Shown here: positions 24,401 through 32,171 of the stretch, one piece after another
Numbering within the stretch: the stretch's first letter is position 1
Layout of the letters: each line of letters starts with the position of its first letter
Virus record (IMG/VR): IMGVR_UViG_3300033143_006648
Location: 1-37,017 of that record
DNA: 37,017 nucleotides
From: a virus
Strand: one strand, 5' to 3'
Program-made: the position numbers and the translations under genes
Notes under the pieces: generated by a model
What the model was told of the DNA's origin: nothing
Database searches by the model: none
Seen by the model: only the letters and a program-made list of their open reading frames with translations

Positions 24401-25233
24401 CAGTCTCTCCTTCAGCATCCATATCTCCTTCTGTTTCTGAAAGCGCATCAGTCTCGCCTAGTGCTTCGGTTTCACCTTCTGTATCTGAATCCGCTTCTAT
24501 TTCTCCTTCTGCAAGTATAAGTCCATCAGTTAGTGAATCGGCATCAATCTCTCCTTCTGTTTCTGAAAGCGCATCAGTAAGTCCTTCTGTGTCGGAGAGT
24601 GCCTCTATTTCACCAAGTGCATCCATAAGTCCAAGCGCATCACCTTCTGCGGGTTCATCTTCTATTAGCCCTTCAGCATCCATCTCACCATCAGTTTCCG
24701 AAAGTGCTTCTATTTCACCAAGTGCATCTGAATCAGCAAGTATAAGTCCATCAATATCTGAATCAGCATCCATCTCACCATCTGCAAGCATAAGTCCATC
24801 AGTTTCAGAATCTGTTTCTATTTCACCTTCTGTTAGTGAATCGGCATCAATATCCCCATCTGTTTCAGAATCAGCATCCATATCTCCATCGGCATCCATA
24901 TCTCCATCGGCATCCGTGAGTCCATCAGTTTCCGAAAGTGCTTCTATAAGTCCTTCCATCAGTGAATCTGCCTCAGTATCTCCTTCCATCAGTGAATCTG
25001 CCTCAATAAGTCCATCAGTTTCAGAATCTGTTTCTATTTCACCAAGTGCATCTGAATCAGCAAGTATAAGTCCATCAGCCTCAATTTCTCCATCAGCCTC
25101 TCCTAGTGCATCACCTTCACCGGTGGGGCCGTGGTACACCAAAAATCCAATTGATTGGAATACAAAAGCACCAATTGATTGGAATACAAAAGCACCAAAC
25201 AAATGGTATAATAAAGTTTCGAGAGAGCCTTAA
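21460..25233 (+). CDS. Serine-rich repeat virion protein with beta-propeller head
   Basis: A 1257-residue protein without a signal peptide. Residues about 65-330 contain five blade-like repeats of the form (V/I)AIDSxxxxH(I/C)xY (for example [17 protein letters not shown] and [18 protein letters not shown]), indicating a beta-propeller; residues about 365-530 look like a beta-sandwich ([20 protein letters not shown]). Residues about 540-1221 are a stalk in which every second residue is Ser. The last 36 residues carry W-x-T-K repeats. I infer a long fibre with a binding head, attached to the virion by its C-terminus and possibly O-glycosylated by the enzymes encoded upstream. A decoration or accessory spike is the likeliest role. 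Confidence 0.85.
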   Translation: MAQSQINVTDFNDTDSDTFGIKQGARFVVRNSSGIPYVFVENTAEFGIEAWKGNGTEPTQFSKQDTGGQPDGASYTGLSVAIDSSNIVHCSYYGDLDKATPLLYATFTADGSTDTWASIDTSLVADIGELPVVGSLFTAIAIDSNDVPHIAYNEYPKIGGANTYTLDYINKTSGSWQTPIEVNHIQNRDHAHLDITIDADDVPQITSINITAGQDVLYAFQGDVNNATSFTSNGLDTNATGVSSSICIDSSGNTYIGWSDATDSQLHAFKLSYGGDWSTGWSELDSGISCVQGISVVADGTDIYFFFEDASNDIHYVKYDGSWTDGGTLETGTFNTAKAKWAFWVDNDSTGSLMTSNIYLFDASDTGGTPGDPDNDWTSDGNAVDGNTGTDASVTNTGTNTTNELQIEGTNAPSSGISIDMVRVRMYAETVGTANITVEIWTDGGVSTGESLGSYVTGLGHAGWAGFVVLSTPSGGWTWAKIQALEAVIYATATGISQTISRVEVIVSEFNSATELDYVFQDDADSDVYFNSLSLVVADSDSVSPSASISPSVSESASISPSASISPSASISPSASISPSASISPSVSESASISPSASISPSVSESASISPSASISPSVSESASVSPSASESASISPSASISPSISESTSISPSASVSPSVSESASISPSASISPSVSESASVSPSASVSPSASISPSVSESASVSPSASISPSVSQSVSISPSTSVSPSVSESASISPSASISPSVSESASISPSTSVSPSVSESASISPSVSESASVSPSASISPSASPSADSASISPSASISPSVSESASISPSASVSPSVSESASVSPSASISPSISESASISPSASISPSVSESASISPSASISPSVSESASISPSVSESASISPSVSESASISPSVSESASISPSASISPSVSESASISPSASISPSVSESASISPSASVSPSVSESASVSPSASISPSVSESASISPSVSESASVSPSASISPSVSESASVSPSASVSPSVSESASISPSASISPSVSESASISPSVSESASVSPSVSESASISPSASISPSASPSAGSSSISPSASISPSVSESASISPSASESASISPSISESASISPSASISPSVSESVSISPSVSESASISPSVSESASISPSASISPSASVSPSVSESASISPSISESASVSPSISESASISPSVSESVSISPSASESASISPSASISPSASPSASPSPVGPWYTKNPIDWNTKAPIDWNTKAPNKWYNKVSREP
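23077..25122 (+). repeat. Serine-alternating repeat tract
   Basis: About 680 codons encode Ser at every second position, the intervening residues being mainly Ala, Ile, Val, Pro and Glu in recurring units SISPSA and [10 protein letters not shown]. The phase breaks only twice, at Asp794 (SPSADSAS) and Gly1065 (SPSAGSSS), each after the motif ISPSASPSA. Serine is written with TCT, TCA, TCG, TCC, AGT and AGC, so the DNA is much less repetitive than the protein, although some stretches of 20-30 bases are still exact copies. Confidence 0.95.
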
Positions 25234-25250
25234 TGTGTTATTTATAAAAT

Positions 25251-25952
25251 ATGACAATAGACGCTGAAACATCAACTTCAAGGAGAGGATATTTGAGTCG
25301 GGCAGAACTGGTTCAATTTGCCAATATCACCATAAATGATGAGAATGAAGCGGACGATCAGATTTCACAGGCCGAAGAAATTATTGACGGTTACGTGGGT
25401 CATCAAAACAAATTTCTCGTAGGTTCAATTAAAGGTAGATCTTCAAGTGCCGGGGGAAATACTACGTTTTATTTAGACACAGATCAATTAAACGTATTCC
25501 AAAAGAATTATTTTAAAGGTATGGAGGTTGAGATTCTTGGAGGAACAGGGGAGGGTCAAAGAAGGAGAATTACAGCTAGTGAATATGCATCCGGTAAAAT
25601 AACCGTTTCAGATGCTTGGGACACTAATCCGGCTATTGGATCGTTTTTCAAGATATATCAATTGGGTAAATTCCCAAGAGTGCAAGATGTAAATTATTAT
25701 TCCAACACAGATCCGGAGCAATATTATAAACAGATACCGGAAGCAGTAAAGCGCGCAGTTTCCGCTCAAGTTGAGTTTGTTATCCAAATGACTGAGGCTT
25801 TTTTCAATACGGACAAATCCGAAAAGGAAAGCGAAAAAATTTCCACCTATGCATATAAAAAAGCATCCGGTCAAGCTATTGGCAATAAAATCATCGCTCC
25901 AAAAGCTAAAAACCTGTTAAGAGGTATAAGAAATCGAACAGGAAGTTTTTAA
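25251..25952 (+). CDS. Head-tail connector (adaptor) protein
   Basis: A 233-residue protein at the start of the connector block. An N-terminal GYLSRAELVQFANITINDEN, then EADDQISQAEEIIDGYVGHQ, and later PEAVKRAVSAQVEFVIQMTE, match the helical gp6/gp15-type connector adaptors that dock on the portal. A beta insertion (about 55-130; MEVEILGGTGEGQRRRITAS) of the type seen in larger members lies between the helices. Position and fold pattern agree; exact family needs a profile search. Confidence 0.75.
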   Translation: MTIDAETSTSRRGYLSRAELVQFANITINDENEADDQISQAEEIIDGYVGHQNKFLVGSIKGRSSSAGGNTTFYLDTDQLNVFQKNYFKGMEVEILGGTGEGQRRRITASEYASGKITVSDAWDTNPAIGSFFKIYQLGKFPRVQDVNYYSNTDPEQYYKQIPEAVKRAVSAQVEFVIQMTEAFFNTDKSEKESEKISTYAYKKASGQAIGNKIIAPKAKNLLRGIRNRTGSF

Positions 25953-25953
25953 C

Positions 25954-26277
25954 ATGAGTATTCTCGGACTGCTCAATCAAACGGTGACAATCTCCCCCCA
26001 AAGTTCTCGTGGTGCCGACGGTGAAACCGTATTTGGAGATGCAGTAAGTGTAAAATCTCGCTTCGAAGCAGTCACTAAACGGATTCTACTGCCGGATAGT
26101 CAGGTATTGACCATTGATGCCTTTGTTGTTGTTGGGCCGACCATAACAGTAAGTACGGGGGATAAGGTGACCTATGACAGCAACGATTACAAAGTAGTTG
26201 ATGTTTTTGAAGTGCCGGGTGGGTCTGGTAGTGTAGAGCAGAAAGAATTAAGATTAGTGAAATGGCCATCGACATAA
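25954..26277 (+). CDS. Head-closure / head completion protein
   Basis: A 107-residue beta-rich protein following the connector, beginning MSILGLLNQTVTISPQSSRG. The pattern DKVTYDSNDYKVVDVFEVPG is typical of the small beta-barrel stopper proteins (SPP1 gp16-like/minor capsid family) that close the channel. Gene order connector, closure, tail completion, terminator is conserved among siphoviruses and supports the call. It overlaps the next gene by 16 bases. Confidence 0.72.
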   Translation: MSILGLLNQTVTISPQSSRGADGETVFGDAVSVKSRFEAVTKRILLPDSQVLTIDAFVVVGPTITVSTGDKVTYDSNDYKVVDVFEVPGGSGSVEQKELRLVKWPST

Positions 26278-26621
26278 AAATTGATACAAAGGATATTGAG
26301 AGAGGTATTAAGAGACTTACAAAGTTAGTTGATGCGGAGAGTCTAAAAGCCTTGGATCAAATTGCTCTTGAAATATTGAGACTTTCGACTTTTGAGGTAC
26401 CACACGACACAGGTTTGCTTCAAATGTCCGGGTCCAAAGAAACCAGAGGAGATGAGGTAGTTGTAGGATACAATAAAGTCTATGCATCTCGATTACATGA
26501 GAATCCGCAATTTAGATTTCAAAAAGGCAGAAAAGGAAAATATCTCGAAGATCCGATAAAAAATAATTTGTCGATTTTCAGAAATATTTATAAAAAAGTC
26601 GTAGGAAGGGTATTTATTTAA
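26262..26621 (+). CDS. Minor capsid / tail completion protein (HK97 gp10-like)
   Basis: A 119-residue protein with FEVPHDTGLLQMSGSKETRG, VVVGYNKVYASRLHENPQF and a GRKGKYLEDPI ending, the signature of the small head-tail joining proteins annotated as minor capsid protein or HK97 gp10. The one-base stop/start overlap with the following gene suggests coupled translation. Confidence 0.82.
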   Translation: MAIDIKIDTKDIERGIKRLTKLVDAESLKALDQIALEILRLSTFEVPHDTGLLQMSGSKETRGDEVVVGYNKVYASRLHENPQFRFQKGRKGKYLEDPIKNNLSIFRNIYKKVVGRVFI

Positions 26622-27010
26622 TGCAATTAATAGAAGAAATAGCAAGACATTTTCACAATAACGCTTTAGGAGTTTTAGGTACTAATTTGTTTTACAGCCA
26701 TCTCCCGGACGTTGAGGAAGATACCAGTATCACAATATTAGACACCGGAGGAATGGAACCAGATAAAGACCTTCTTGAAATAGAACATCCAACTTTTCAA
26801 ATATTTATTCGATCAAAAACATATGATGAGGGAAAGACCTTAATTAATTCGGCAAGAGATATTTTACATGGGGTTATGAATCAAACATTAATCGACGGTG
26901 GTATTCATTATAGAAGAATCCAAGCATTATCAGAAGGGGGTCATCTTGGCAAAAACAAGGCTAGATTCCATGAATTTAGCATGAATTTCCAAGCCGAAAT
27001 TGTAGAATGA
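26621..27010 (+). CDS. Tail terminator / minor capsid protein
   Basis: A 129-residue alpha/beta protein beginning LIEEIARHFHNNALGVLGTN, with PTFQIFIRSKTYDEGKTLIN and GIHYRRIQALSEGGHLGKNK, the pattern of tail terminator proteins that cap the tail tube and join it to the head. It overlaps the downstream zinc-ribbon gene by four bases (ATGA). Confidence 0.8.
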   Translation: MQLIEEIARHFHNNALGVLGTNLFYSHLPDVEEDTSITILDTGGMEPDKDLLEIEHPTFQIFIRSKTYDEGKTLINSARDILHGVMNQTLIDGGIHYRRIQALSEGGHLGKNKARFHEFSMNFQAEIVE

Positions 27011-27225
27011 TAGAAGTCGGGGGGATGAAAGTTAGAGAGTTGAGATGCTCCGGGTGTCGCGCTTTTATCACATATGAAAAGATTTTTGCAGGTTACATAA
27101 TGCACAAATGCCCGAAATGCGGTAAAGTAAATAAGTTCGAGTTTAGATTTTTGAACGTGCCAAGTGTACGAAAAATATTGAAAACAAATTTTATGATTAA
27201 TCAAAAAACGAAGGGGGGTGAGTAA
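27007..27225 (+). CDS. Com-like zinc-ribbon protein
   Basis: A 72-residue protein with CSGCRAFITYEKIFAGYIMH and CPKCGKVNKFEF: two CxxC pairs spaced as in Mu Com, a small zinc-binding RNA-binding regulator that opens the mom message. Here it sits between tail terminator and tail tube, with no mom-like gene recognised. Its final codons (KTKGGE) form the Shine-Dalgarno of the tail tube gene. It may regulate translation of tail genes; only the zinc ribbon is seen directly. Confidence 0.7.
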   Translation: MIEVGGMKVRELRCSGCRAFITYEKIFAGYIMHKCPKCGKVNKFEFRFLNVPSVRKILKTNFMINQKTKGGE

Positions 27226-27228
27226 TTA

Positions 27229-27738
27229 GTGCCAAACGTATTGAATGTAGAAATGGGCGCAGTTGACGTTCAAGTTGACGGTGTTGATGTAGGTCACCAA
27301 AAGGGTGGCGCAGAAGTTTCATATGAACCTGAATTTTCCGAAAGTGCAGTAGATTTGTATGGGAACACTCCAATAGAATCAAGGCTTACCGGTGAAAGAC
27401 TAACCGCAAAAGTAAGATTTGCAGAGTACACAATCGCCAATTTGAAGAAAGCTATGCCACAAGGAGCATTCGCCGGAGCCGGCAATGCACGACTAACCCT
27501 CGGTGCAAAGGCAGGTAAGAAAGCTTCCGACGATGCAGTTGAGTTGACCCTACATCCTTCTAATGAAGGTACACGAGTAAACGACGTTGTTATTTATAAA
27601 GCAGTGGTTACAAGTGCAATAGTTTTGACTCATACAAATGAGGATGACAAAATTATTGAGATTGAATTCCTAGCCTTGCTTGACGAATCCAAATCTGATG
27701 GAAATTACCTCGGATTGATTGGTGATAGCACCGTTTAA
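27229..27738 (+). CDS. Major tail (tube) protein
   Basis: A 169-residue protein in the tail tube position with a GTG start and a GGGGGG Shine-Dalgarno ten bases upstream. It is beta-rich: GAVDVQVDGVDVGHQKGGAE, VSYEPEFSESAVDLYG and the later VVIYKAVVTSAIVLTH, consistent with the split beta-barrel fold of tail tube proteins. Small size and location just before the chaperone and tape measure support the call. Confidence 0.8.
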   Translation: MPNVLNVEMGAVDVQVDGVDVGHQKGGAEVSYEPEFSESAVDLYGNTPIESRLTGERLTAKVRFAEYTIANLKKAMPQGAFAGAGNARLTLGAKAGKKASDDAVELTLHPSNEGTRVNDVVIYKAVVTSAIVLTHTNEDDKIIEIEFLALLDESKSDGNYLGLIGDSTV

Positions 27739-27781
27739 AATACTTGAGTAACAATGTGTCCGAAGTGGCCAGTTACCAGAT

Positions 27782-28138
27782 ATGGAAAAAACAATTAAAT
27801 TAGAGAAAACTGAAATAGTTGTCTCTAAATTACCTATTGGAAAATATGCTCAGTTATTGAAAGCGCTCCAAGAACTTCCTAAAAAACTAGGAAGCTTTCA
27901 AGATTTAGACAACAAGAAGCTTCTCGAAAATCTACCCGCAATTGTGGGTGATAGTTTAGGAGACTTTTTAAGAATAATTGAAGTTGCAACTCCTTTGAAA
28001 ATGGAGGAAGTCGAAGCCTTGGGATTAAGCGAGGTTATTGATATTTTGATAGCAATTTTTGAAGTTAATAATTATTCAGAAGTTTTCAATAAAGTAAAAA
28101 AAATGATACCCACCGGGGTAAAACCAGTAAAAAAGTAA
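27782..28138 (+). CDS. Tail assembly chaperone, short form (gpG-type)
   Basis: A 118-residue helical protein located between tail tube and tape measure, the invariant site of the G/GT pair. It includes VSKLPIGKYAQLLKALQELP and ends VKPVKK. The last two sense codons form an A_AAA_AAG slippery heptamer directly before the stop. Most ribosomes make this product; a fraction shift to the -1 frame and make the longer GT form. It would coat the tape measure during tail assembly. Confidence 0.85.
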   Translation: MEKTIKLEKTEIVVSKLPIGKYAQLLKALQELPKKLGSFQDLDNKKLLENLPAIVGDSLGDFLRIIEVATPLKMEEVEALGLSEVIDILIAIFEVNNYSEVFNKVKKMIPTGVKPVKK

Positions 28139-28449
28139 AAAGTTTCGACCCCTTAAAATGGCTGTGGTGGGCGGTCGACCTAGTTGCGAGCCAATATGGT
28201 GGAGGTCCTAGAGCGATTTTAGAGGGCGTATATTTAAATGAGTTAATTCCTTTGATTGAAAATATCAACAGAAGGAGGCTAGAGGAGTATCGAATGCAAG
28301 TAATGATTGCTCATACGGACAAACCGCAAGATTTAATTAAAGAGCTCGAATCCAAGACTAAAAAGGATCAAACAGCGAAACTCGACACGGCCGGAATGGA
28401 AGCTATGAAAATAATGATGAGTAAAAATCCGAGAATTATAGTAAAATAA
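27782..28449 (+). CDS. Tail assembly chaperone, long -1 frameshift form (gpGT-type)
   Basis: Slipping back one base on A_AAA_AAG (28129-28135) moves the ribosome into a frame open from 28093 to 28449 that has no ATG until well inside. The resulting 222-residue protein adds 104 residues: VKSFDPLKWLWWAVDLVASQ, a GGGPRAILEGVYLNELIPLI segment, and a charged helical end. A T-like extension in the -1 frame next to a classical slippery site is the standard arrangement of siphovirus tail chaperones. Treating the downstream frame as a separate gene from 28252 would cut off its conserved N-terminus. Confidence 0.85.
28129..28135 (+). promoter_or_regulatory. Programmed -1 ribosomal frameshift site A_AAA_AAG
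   Basis: The heptamer is in the zero frame as ..A AAA AAG immediately followed by TAA, giving both the tandem-slip codons and a stop that can promote pausing. It is the same heptamer as in E. coli dnaX, one of the most efficient bacterial slippery sequences. Confidence 0.88.
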
Positions 28450-28453
28450 AATC

Positions 28454-30427
28454 ATGGCTTTTCAATTAGGTTCAGTAGTAGCAAAAATAACGACCGACCT
28501 CACAGGTTTCCAAAGTGGATTAAACAAAGCCCAGTCGAGCATGAAGGGCTTTTCGAATAGAATGACTGACAGTTTGACTTCAATAAGAAAGACCTCCCTA
28601 TTAGTAACTGGTGCAATTGCCGGAGTAGGTGCCATTTCACTTAAATTTGGAGAAACAGCCGGAAAATATGAATCGATAAAAGATGCTTTCGGATCAATGA
28701 CAAAATCCATGAATATTAATGTTGAGGATTTTGAGAAAACAGTCGCAAAAGCCTCCGCCGGAACTCTTGATAGATTGACAATTCTTCAAGGTGGAACACG
28801 AGCTTTGTCTTTAATAGGAGGGGAAGCTTTCACTGATTTTGGAGCCCAATTTGCAAAGATGGCAGAACTTTCCAAGAAGTCGGCCAGAGCCACAGGGCAA
28901 GATGTAACTTATATGTTTGATTCGCTGATTACCGGTATGAGCCGAGAGTCTAAAATGATTCTTGATAACTTGGGTATTACGGTCGATCTGACTCAAGCAA
29001 AATCTGATTTTGCGCAGGAATTAGGTAAAAGTGTCGATGCACTGACTGTCTCGGAAAGCAAAACCGCCGTATTAAATCACACTCTTGAAAAATTAGAGGA
29101 CACTTATGGCGAAGTTGCAGTTTCAAGTGGTGGATTCTCCGGAGCGATGCAGAAATTAAAGGCTCAATTGACAGATGCCAAAATTGAAATAGGAACAGAA
29201 TTACTCCCCGTTTTAAATGAAATTGTTCGCTCACTTATTCCAATTGTAAAAGATCTATTGCCAAAATTTATTAAAGGAATGAAAGGTTTGATTGACTGGG
29301 TTATAAAATTACCCTCGATAGGTAAAAAATTTCTTGTATTTTTGACCTTACTGGCCCCGTTACTCGTTGTAATTACGACGGTTATGCTTGGGCTTCTTAA
29401 ACTTGGCCCTATGTTAATAACGGCACTTGGCGCACTAAAAACCGCGTTTCTGTTTCTTGTCTCACCGGTAGGGCTTGTGGTTTTAGCAATCACGGCATTA
29501 ATAGCGATTGGAATATTAATTGCTAAAAACTGGGACAAAATCACAGGAGCTTTTGTTAAGTTTAAGGATGCGATAGTAAGTCTCAAAGAACCGGTAATGA
29601 ATATTTTAAAAGCAATTGGAGGAGCCTTTAAATGGCTTTGGGAAGTTGCTATTAAACCAATATTTGAATCAATTGCCACAGGCTTTATGTTCTTTGCCAA
29701 CATCTTTAAGTGGGTTTGGGAGAACATTTTATCTCCGATCTTGATGCTTATAGGCGCAATTTTTGCAAATGTCTTTCTCAGGGTTTTTGAAGCAGTAAAA
29801 ACACATATGGAGAACGTGTGGAATGCTATCAAAAGAGTGCTCACAGATATTTGGGAGATTGTAAAACCATTTTTGGACATGATGTTGGCTTTTGTTATGA
29901 GAATTTGGGAGGCTATAAGTTCCGTGACACTAGCTTTGTGGAACCAGATAAAGACGCACATGATCACGCCTTTCATGGAGGGTGTTAATTTGATCATGGA
30001 ATTTATTAATAGAATTTGGACAGACATCAAAAACACTTGGGAGAAGATCTGGGGCTTCTTAAAAAGTATCGGCGGAAGAATATTTGATGCATTAATGGAC
30101 CCGTGGAGGAGAGCAAAATCAGCAATCGAAGAAACTGCTCGAAAAATAAAAGAAGTTGCCGAACAAATTAATCCGTTCCATAGAGATAGCCCCTCACTTG
30201 TTGATAATGTAGAGGCCGGAATGGAAGCGATCAGGAGAGCATACGCCGGAGTAGGTTTGGCAGTAGGTGGGCCACGAGTAGCCGGAGTAGGTGTCGGGAA
30301 CGGAGGAACCGTTATAAGTATAAGTATGGCCGGAGCCAATATCGCAAGCCCTGACATTGCCGAGGACTTTGCAGAAAAAATTGGAGATCAAATAATTAGC
30401 AAGTTAAAGTCTAATATAAGAATATAA
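28454..30427 (+). CDS. Tape measure protein
   Basis: A 657-residue protein following the chaperones. It begins with the usual VAKITTDLTGFQSGLNKAQS helix, continues with a long helical region, has a hydrophobic segment at about 295-365 (LVFLTLLAPLLVVITTVMLG and FLFLVSPVGLVVLAITALIA), Trp-rich helical repeats (FKWLWEVAIKPIFESI, FKWVWENILSPILMLI) and a Gly-rich end. Tape measure length sets tail length; at about 0.15 nm per residue this predicts a tail near 100 nm. No lysozyme or peptidase motif noticed. TAAAAT ends 6 bases before the ATG and no Shine-Dalgarno is present. Confidence 0.93.
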   Translation: MAFQLGSVVAKITTDLTGFQSGLNKAQSSMKGFSNRMTDSLTSIRKTSLLVTGAIAGVGAISLKFGETAGKYESIKDAFGSMTKSMNINVEDFEKTVAKASAGTLDRLTILQGGTRALSLIGGEAFTDFGAQFAKMAELSKKSARATGQDVTYMFDSLITGMSRESKMILDNLGITVDLTQAKSDFAQELGKSVDALTVSESKTAVLNHTLEKLEDTYGEVAVSSGGFSGAMQKLKAQLTDAKIEIGTELLPVLNEIVRSLIPIVKDLLPKFIKGMKGLIDWVIKLPSIGKKFLVFLTLLAPLLVVITTVMLGLLKLGPMLITALGALKTAFLFLVSPVGLVVLAITALIAIGILIAKNWDKITGAFVKFKDAIVSLKEPVMNILKAIGGAFKWLWEVAIKPIFESIATGFMFFANIFKWVWENILSPILMLIGAIFANVFLRVFEAVKTHMENVWNAIKRVLTDIWEIVKPFLDMMLAFVMRIWEAISSVTLALWNQIKTHMITPFMEGVNLIMEFINRIWTDIKNTWEKIWGFLKSIGGRIFDALMDPWRRAKSAIEETARKIKEVAEQINPFHRDSPSLVDNVEAGMEAIRRAYAGVGLAVGGPRVAGVGVGNGGTVISISMAGANIASPDIAEDFAEKIGDQIISKLKSNIRI

Positions 30428-30428
30428 A

Positions 30429-32171
30429 ATGGCAGTACCCACAGTCACAACTCAATCGGCCTCAAGTGTTGGCTTAAAAAGTGCAGTAGGAAATGGAAAC
30501 ATCACCGTCGGAGCCGGAAACACAAGACGCGGTTTTCAATTTAACACGGTCGAATATCCCGACAAACAAGTTTTTGAAGATGGATCTTTCGGAACGGGCG
30601 CATTTGCGCTCACAATGGAAGGTCTTACCCCGGGACAAAAATATTGGTATAGAGCATTTGCCGAAAATCCCGATGGTGTCGGATATGGTGGATGGACCTC
30701 TTTTACGTGTATTGCCTCAACCTACAACATTACAATTAATGGAATCGATAGGACCGCGGATGTTATTGCAAAAACCTTAATAATCACAGACACAATAAAC
30801 GATCAAGTAAATACGTGTAATTTCACACTCGATGACCTAAGTGGAAACGGAGTACCCTCAAACGATGAGGAAATTGTAATTACTTTAAATGATGGCACAA
30901 AAATATTCGGTGGATTTGTGGTCAACAGCTTTTTAGAAAACAAAGCAAAAGGTGGGGGAGCGGTAAAAATTAGAGTAAAATGCACCGACTATACAAGACT
31001 TTTGGATCAAAACTTAGTACATAAAAGCTATCTCGATATGACCGACAAGGCAATTATTGAGGCCATAATTGATACTTATGCTCAAGGATCGGGAATTACT
31101 ACAAACAATGTCCTCGAAGGCGTTACAATCGATCAAAAAGCCTTTAATTACATCCAAATCAGCGAAGCGTTTAGGCAAATTGCAGAACTTACCGGGAGGA
31201 ATTGGTACATCGATTATGATAAAGATATTCATTATTTCCCGCTCACTACTGATTCAACACCTTTTGATATAGACAGCGCAGAAAATAAATATTGGGGATT
31301 AAACATCTCAAAAGATGCATCGCAAATTAAGAACAGGATATATGTTAGAGGTGGTACAAAACTTTCCGATGCAACTACTTATTTAACCACAGGAGATGGG
31401 GAAAAAATTCATTTCGTGCTTCCGGACAAACCCCACAGCGTCACGGTGGAAGTTGACAGAGGTGGTGGATTTGTAGAGGAGTCTGTGGGTATCAAAAACG
31501 TGGACACATCCGGTTTTAAGTGGTATTTGAATTTTCAAGAAAAATATATCGAGCAAGATGTGGAGGAAGATGTTTTAACCTCAACCGACACGTTTAAATT
31601 AACTTACGAATATGACATTCCTATCTTAGTGGCCGTTGAAAATACAGCCTCAATTATTGCGAATGGCCAAAAAGAATATGCTATTTTCGATAAACAAATT
31701 ACCACAACTCAATCCGCAAGAGATCGAGCAACTGCGGAACTTACAGACTACGCAGATAGTATTATCGAGGGGAGTTTTAAGACTTGGGAAACAGGATTTG
31801 TAAGCGGTCAATATATAAATATTAATCTTTCCGACTATGGAATTAATGATGATTATATTGTTCAAAAAGTCGTGGCCATTTCGATCGGAGCCGGGACCTT
31901 TAGATATGAAATATTCGTTGCAAGCGCAAAAACACTTGGAATTATTAAATTCTTGATCGAATTGCTCGAAGCAAATAAAAATTTGATCGAATTGGATGAT
32001 GACGAAGTTGTGGATGAACTGCTACAATCAAGTGACTCACTATTAAGTGATTCTTTGATGGACAGCTTGGTAATTGACAGCACGGGACCATACCACGTTT
32101 ATCAAAATGATAGTGCGCCAATTGAAGATTTAGGTATAGGAAGATGGAAATTATCTCAATTTAAATACTAA
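30429..32171 (+). CDS. Tail protein (distal tail / hub-like) with N-terminal FN3-like domain
   Basis: A 580-residue protein after the tape measure. Residues about 1-95 look like a fibronectin type III or Ig-like domain (LTPGQKYWYRAFAENPDGVG). The core (YNITINGIDRTADVIAKTLI, RVKCTDYTRLLDQNLVHKSY, and YIQISEAFRQIAELTGRNWY) resembles the hub domains of siphovirus tail-tip proteins related to gp27/gpD-like folds. The C-terminal 75 residues are Ser/Asp/Leu-rich (LLQSSDSLLSDSLMDSLVID). It probably forms the tail tip platform carrying the adhesins. Confidence 0.75.
   Translation: MAVPTVTTQSASSVGLKSAVGNGNITVGAGNTRRGFQFNTVEYPDKQVFEDGSFGTGAFALTMEGLTPGQKYWYRAFAENPDGVGYGGWTSFTCIASTYNITINGIDRTADVIAKTLIITDTINDQVNTCNFTLDDLSGNGVPSNDEEIVITLNDGTKIFGGFVVNSFLENKAKGGGAVKIRVKCTDYTRLLDQNLVHKSYLDMTDKAIIEAIIDTYAQGSGITTNNVLEGVTIDQKAFNYIQISEAFRQIAELTGRNWYIDYDKDIHYFPLTTDSTPFDIDSAENKYWGLNISKDASQIKNRIYVRGGTKLSDATTYLTTGDGEKIHFVLPDKPHSVTVEVDRGGGFVEESVGIKNVDTSGFKWYLNFQEKYIEQDVEEDVLTSTDTFKLTYEYDIPILVAVENTASIIANGQKEYAIFDKQITTTQSARDRATAELTDYADSIIEGSFKTWETGFVSGQYININLSDYGINDDYIVQKVVAISIGAGTFRYEIFVASAKTLGIIKFLIELLEANKNLIELDDDEVVDELLQSSDSLLSDSLMDSLVIDSTGPYHVYQNDSAPIEDLGIGRWKLSQFKY

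Noticed and set aside
23077-25122. CRISPR array or tandem satellite
   Set aside because: The repeats are in-frame codons with variable length and no spacer structure.
23607-25202. 531-codon open frame on the minus strand, rich in Asp, Glu, Ala and Leu
   Set aside because: It is the shadow of the Ser-alternating repeat; the periodic codons lack stops on the other strand. No ribosome-binding site or other minus-strand genes support it.
28252-28449. Stand-alone 65-codon gene after the tail chaperone
   Set aside because: The frame is open back to 28093 and joins the chaperone through the A_AAA_AAG site; it is better explained as the frameshift extension.
29164-30357. 397-codon minus-strand frame opposite the tape measure gene
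   Set aside because: The + strand frame has clear tape measure features, all neighbouring genes are +, and the antisense product has no coherent domain.
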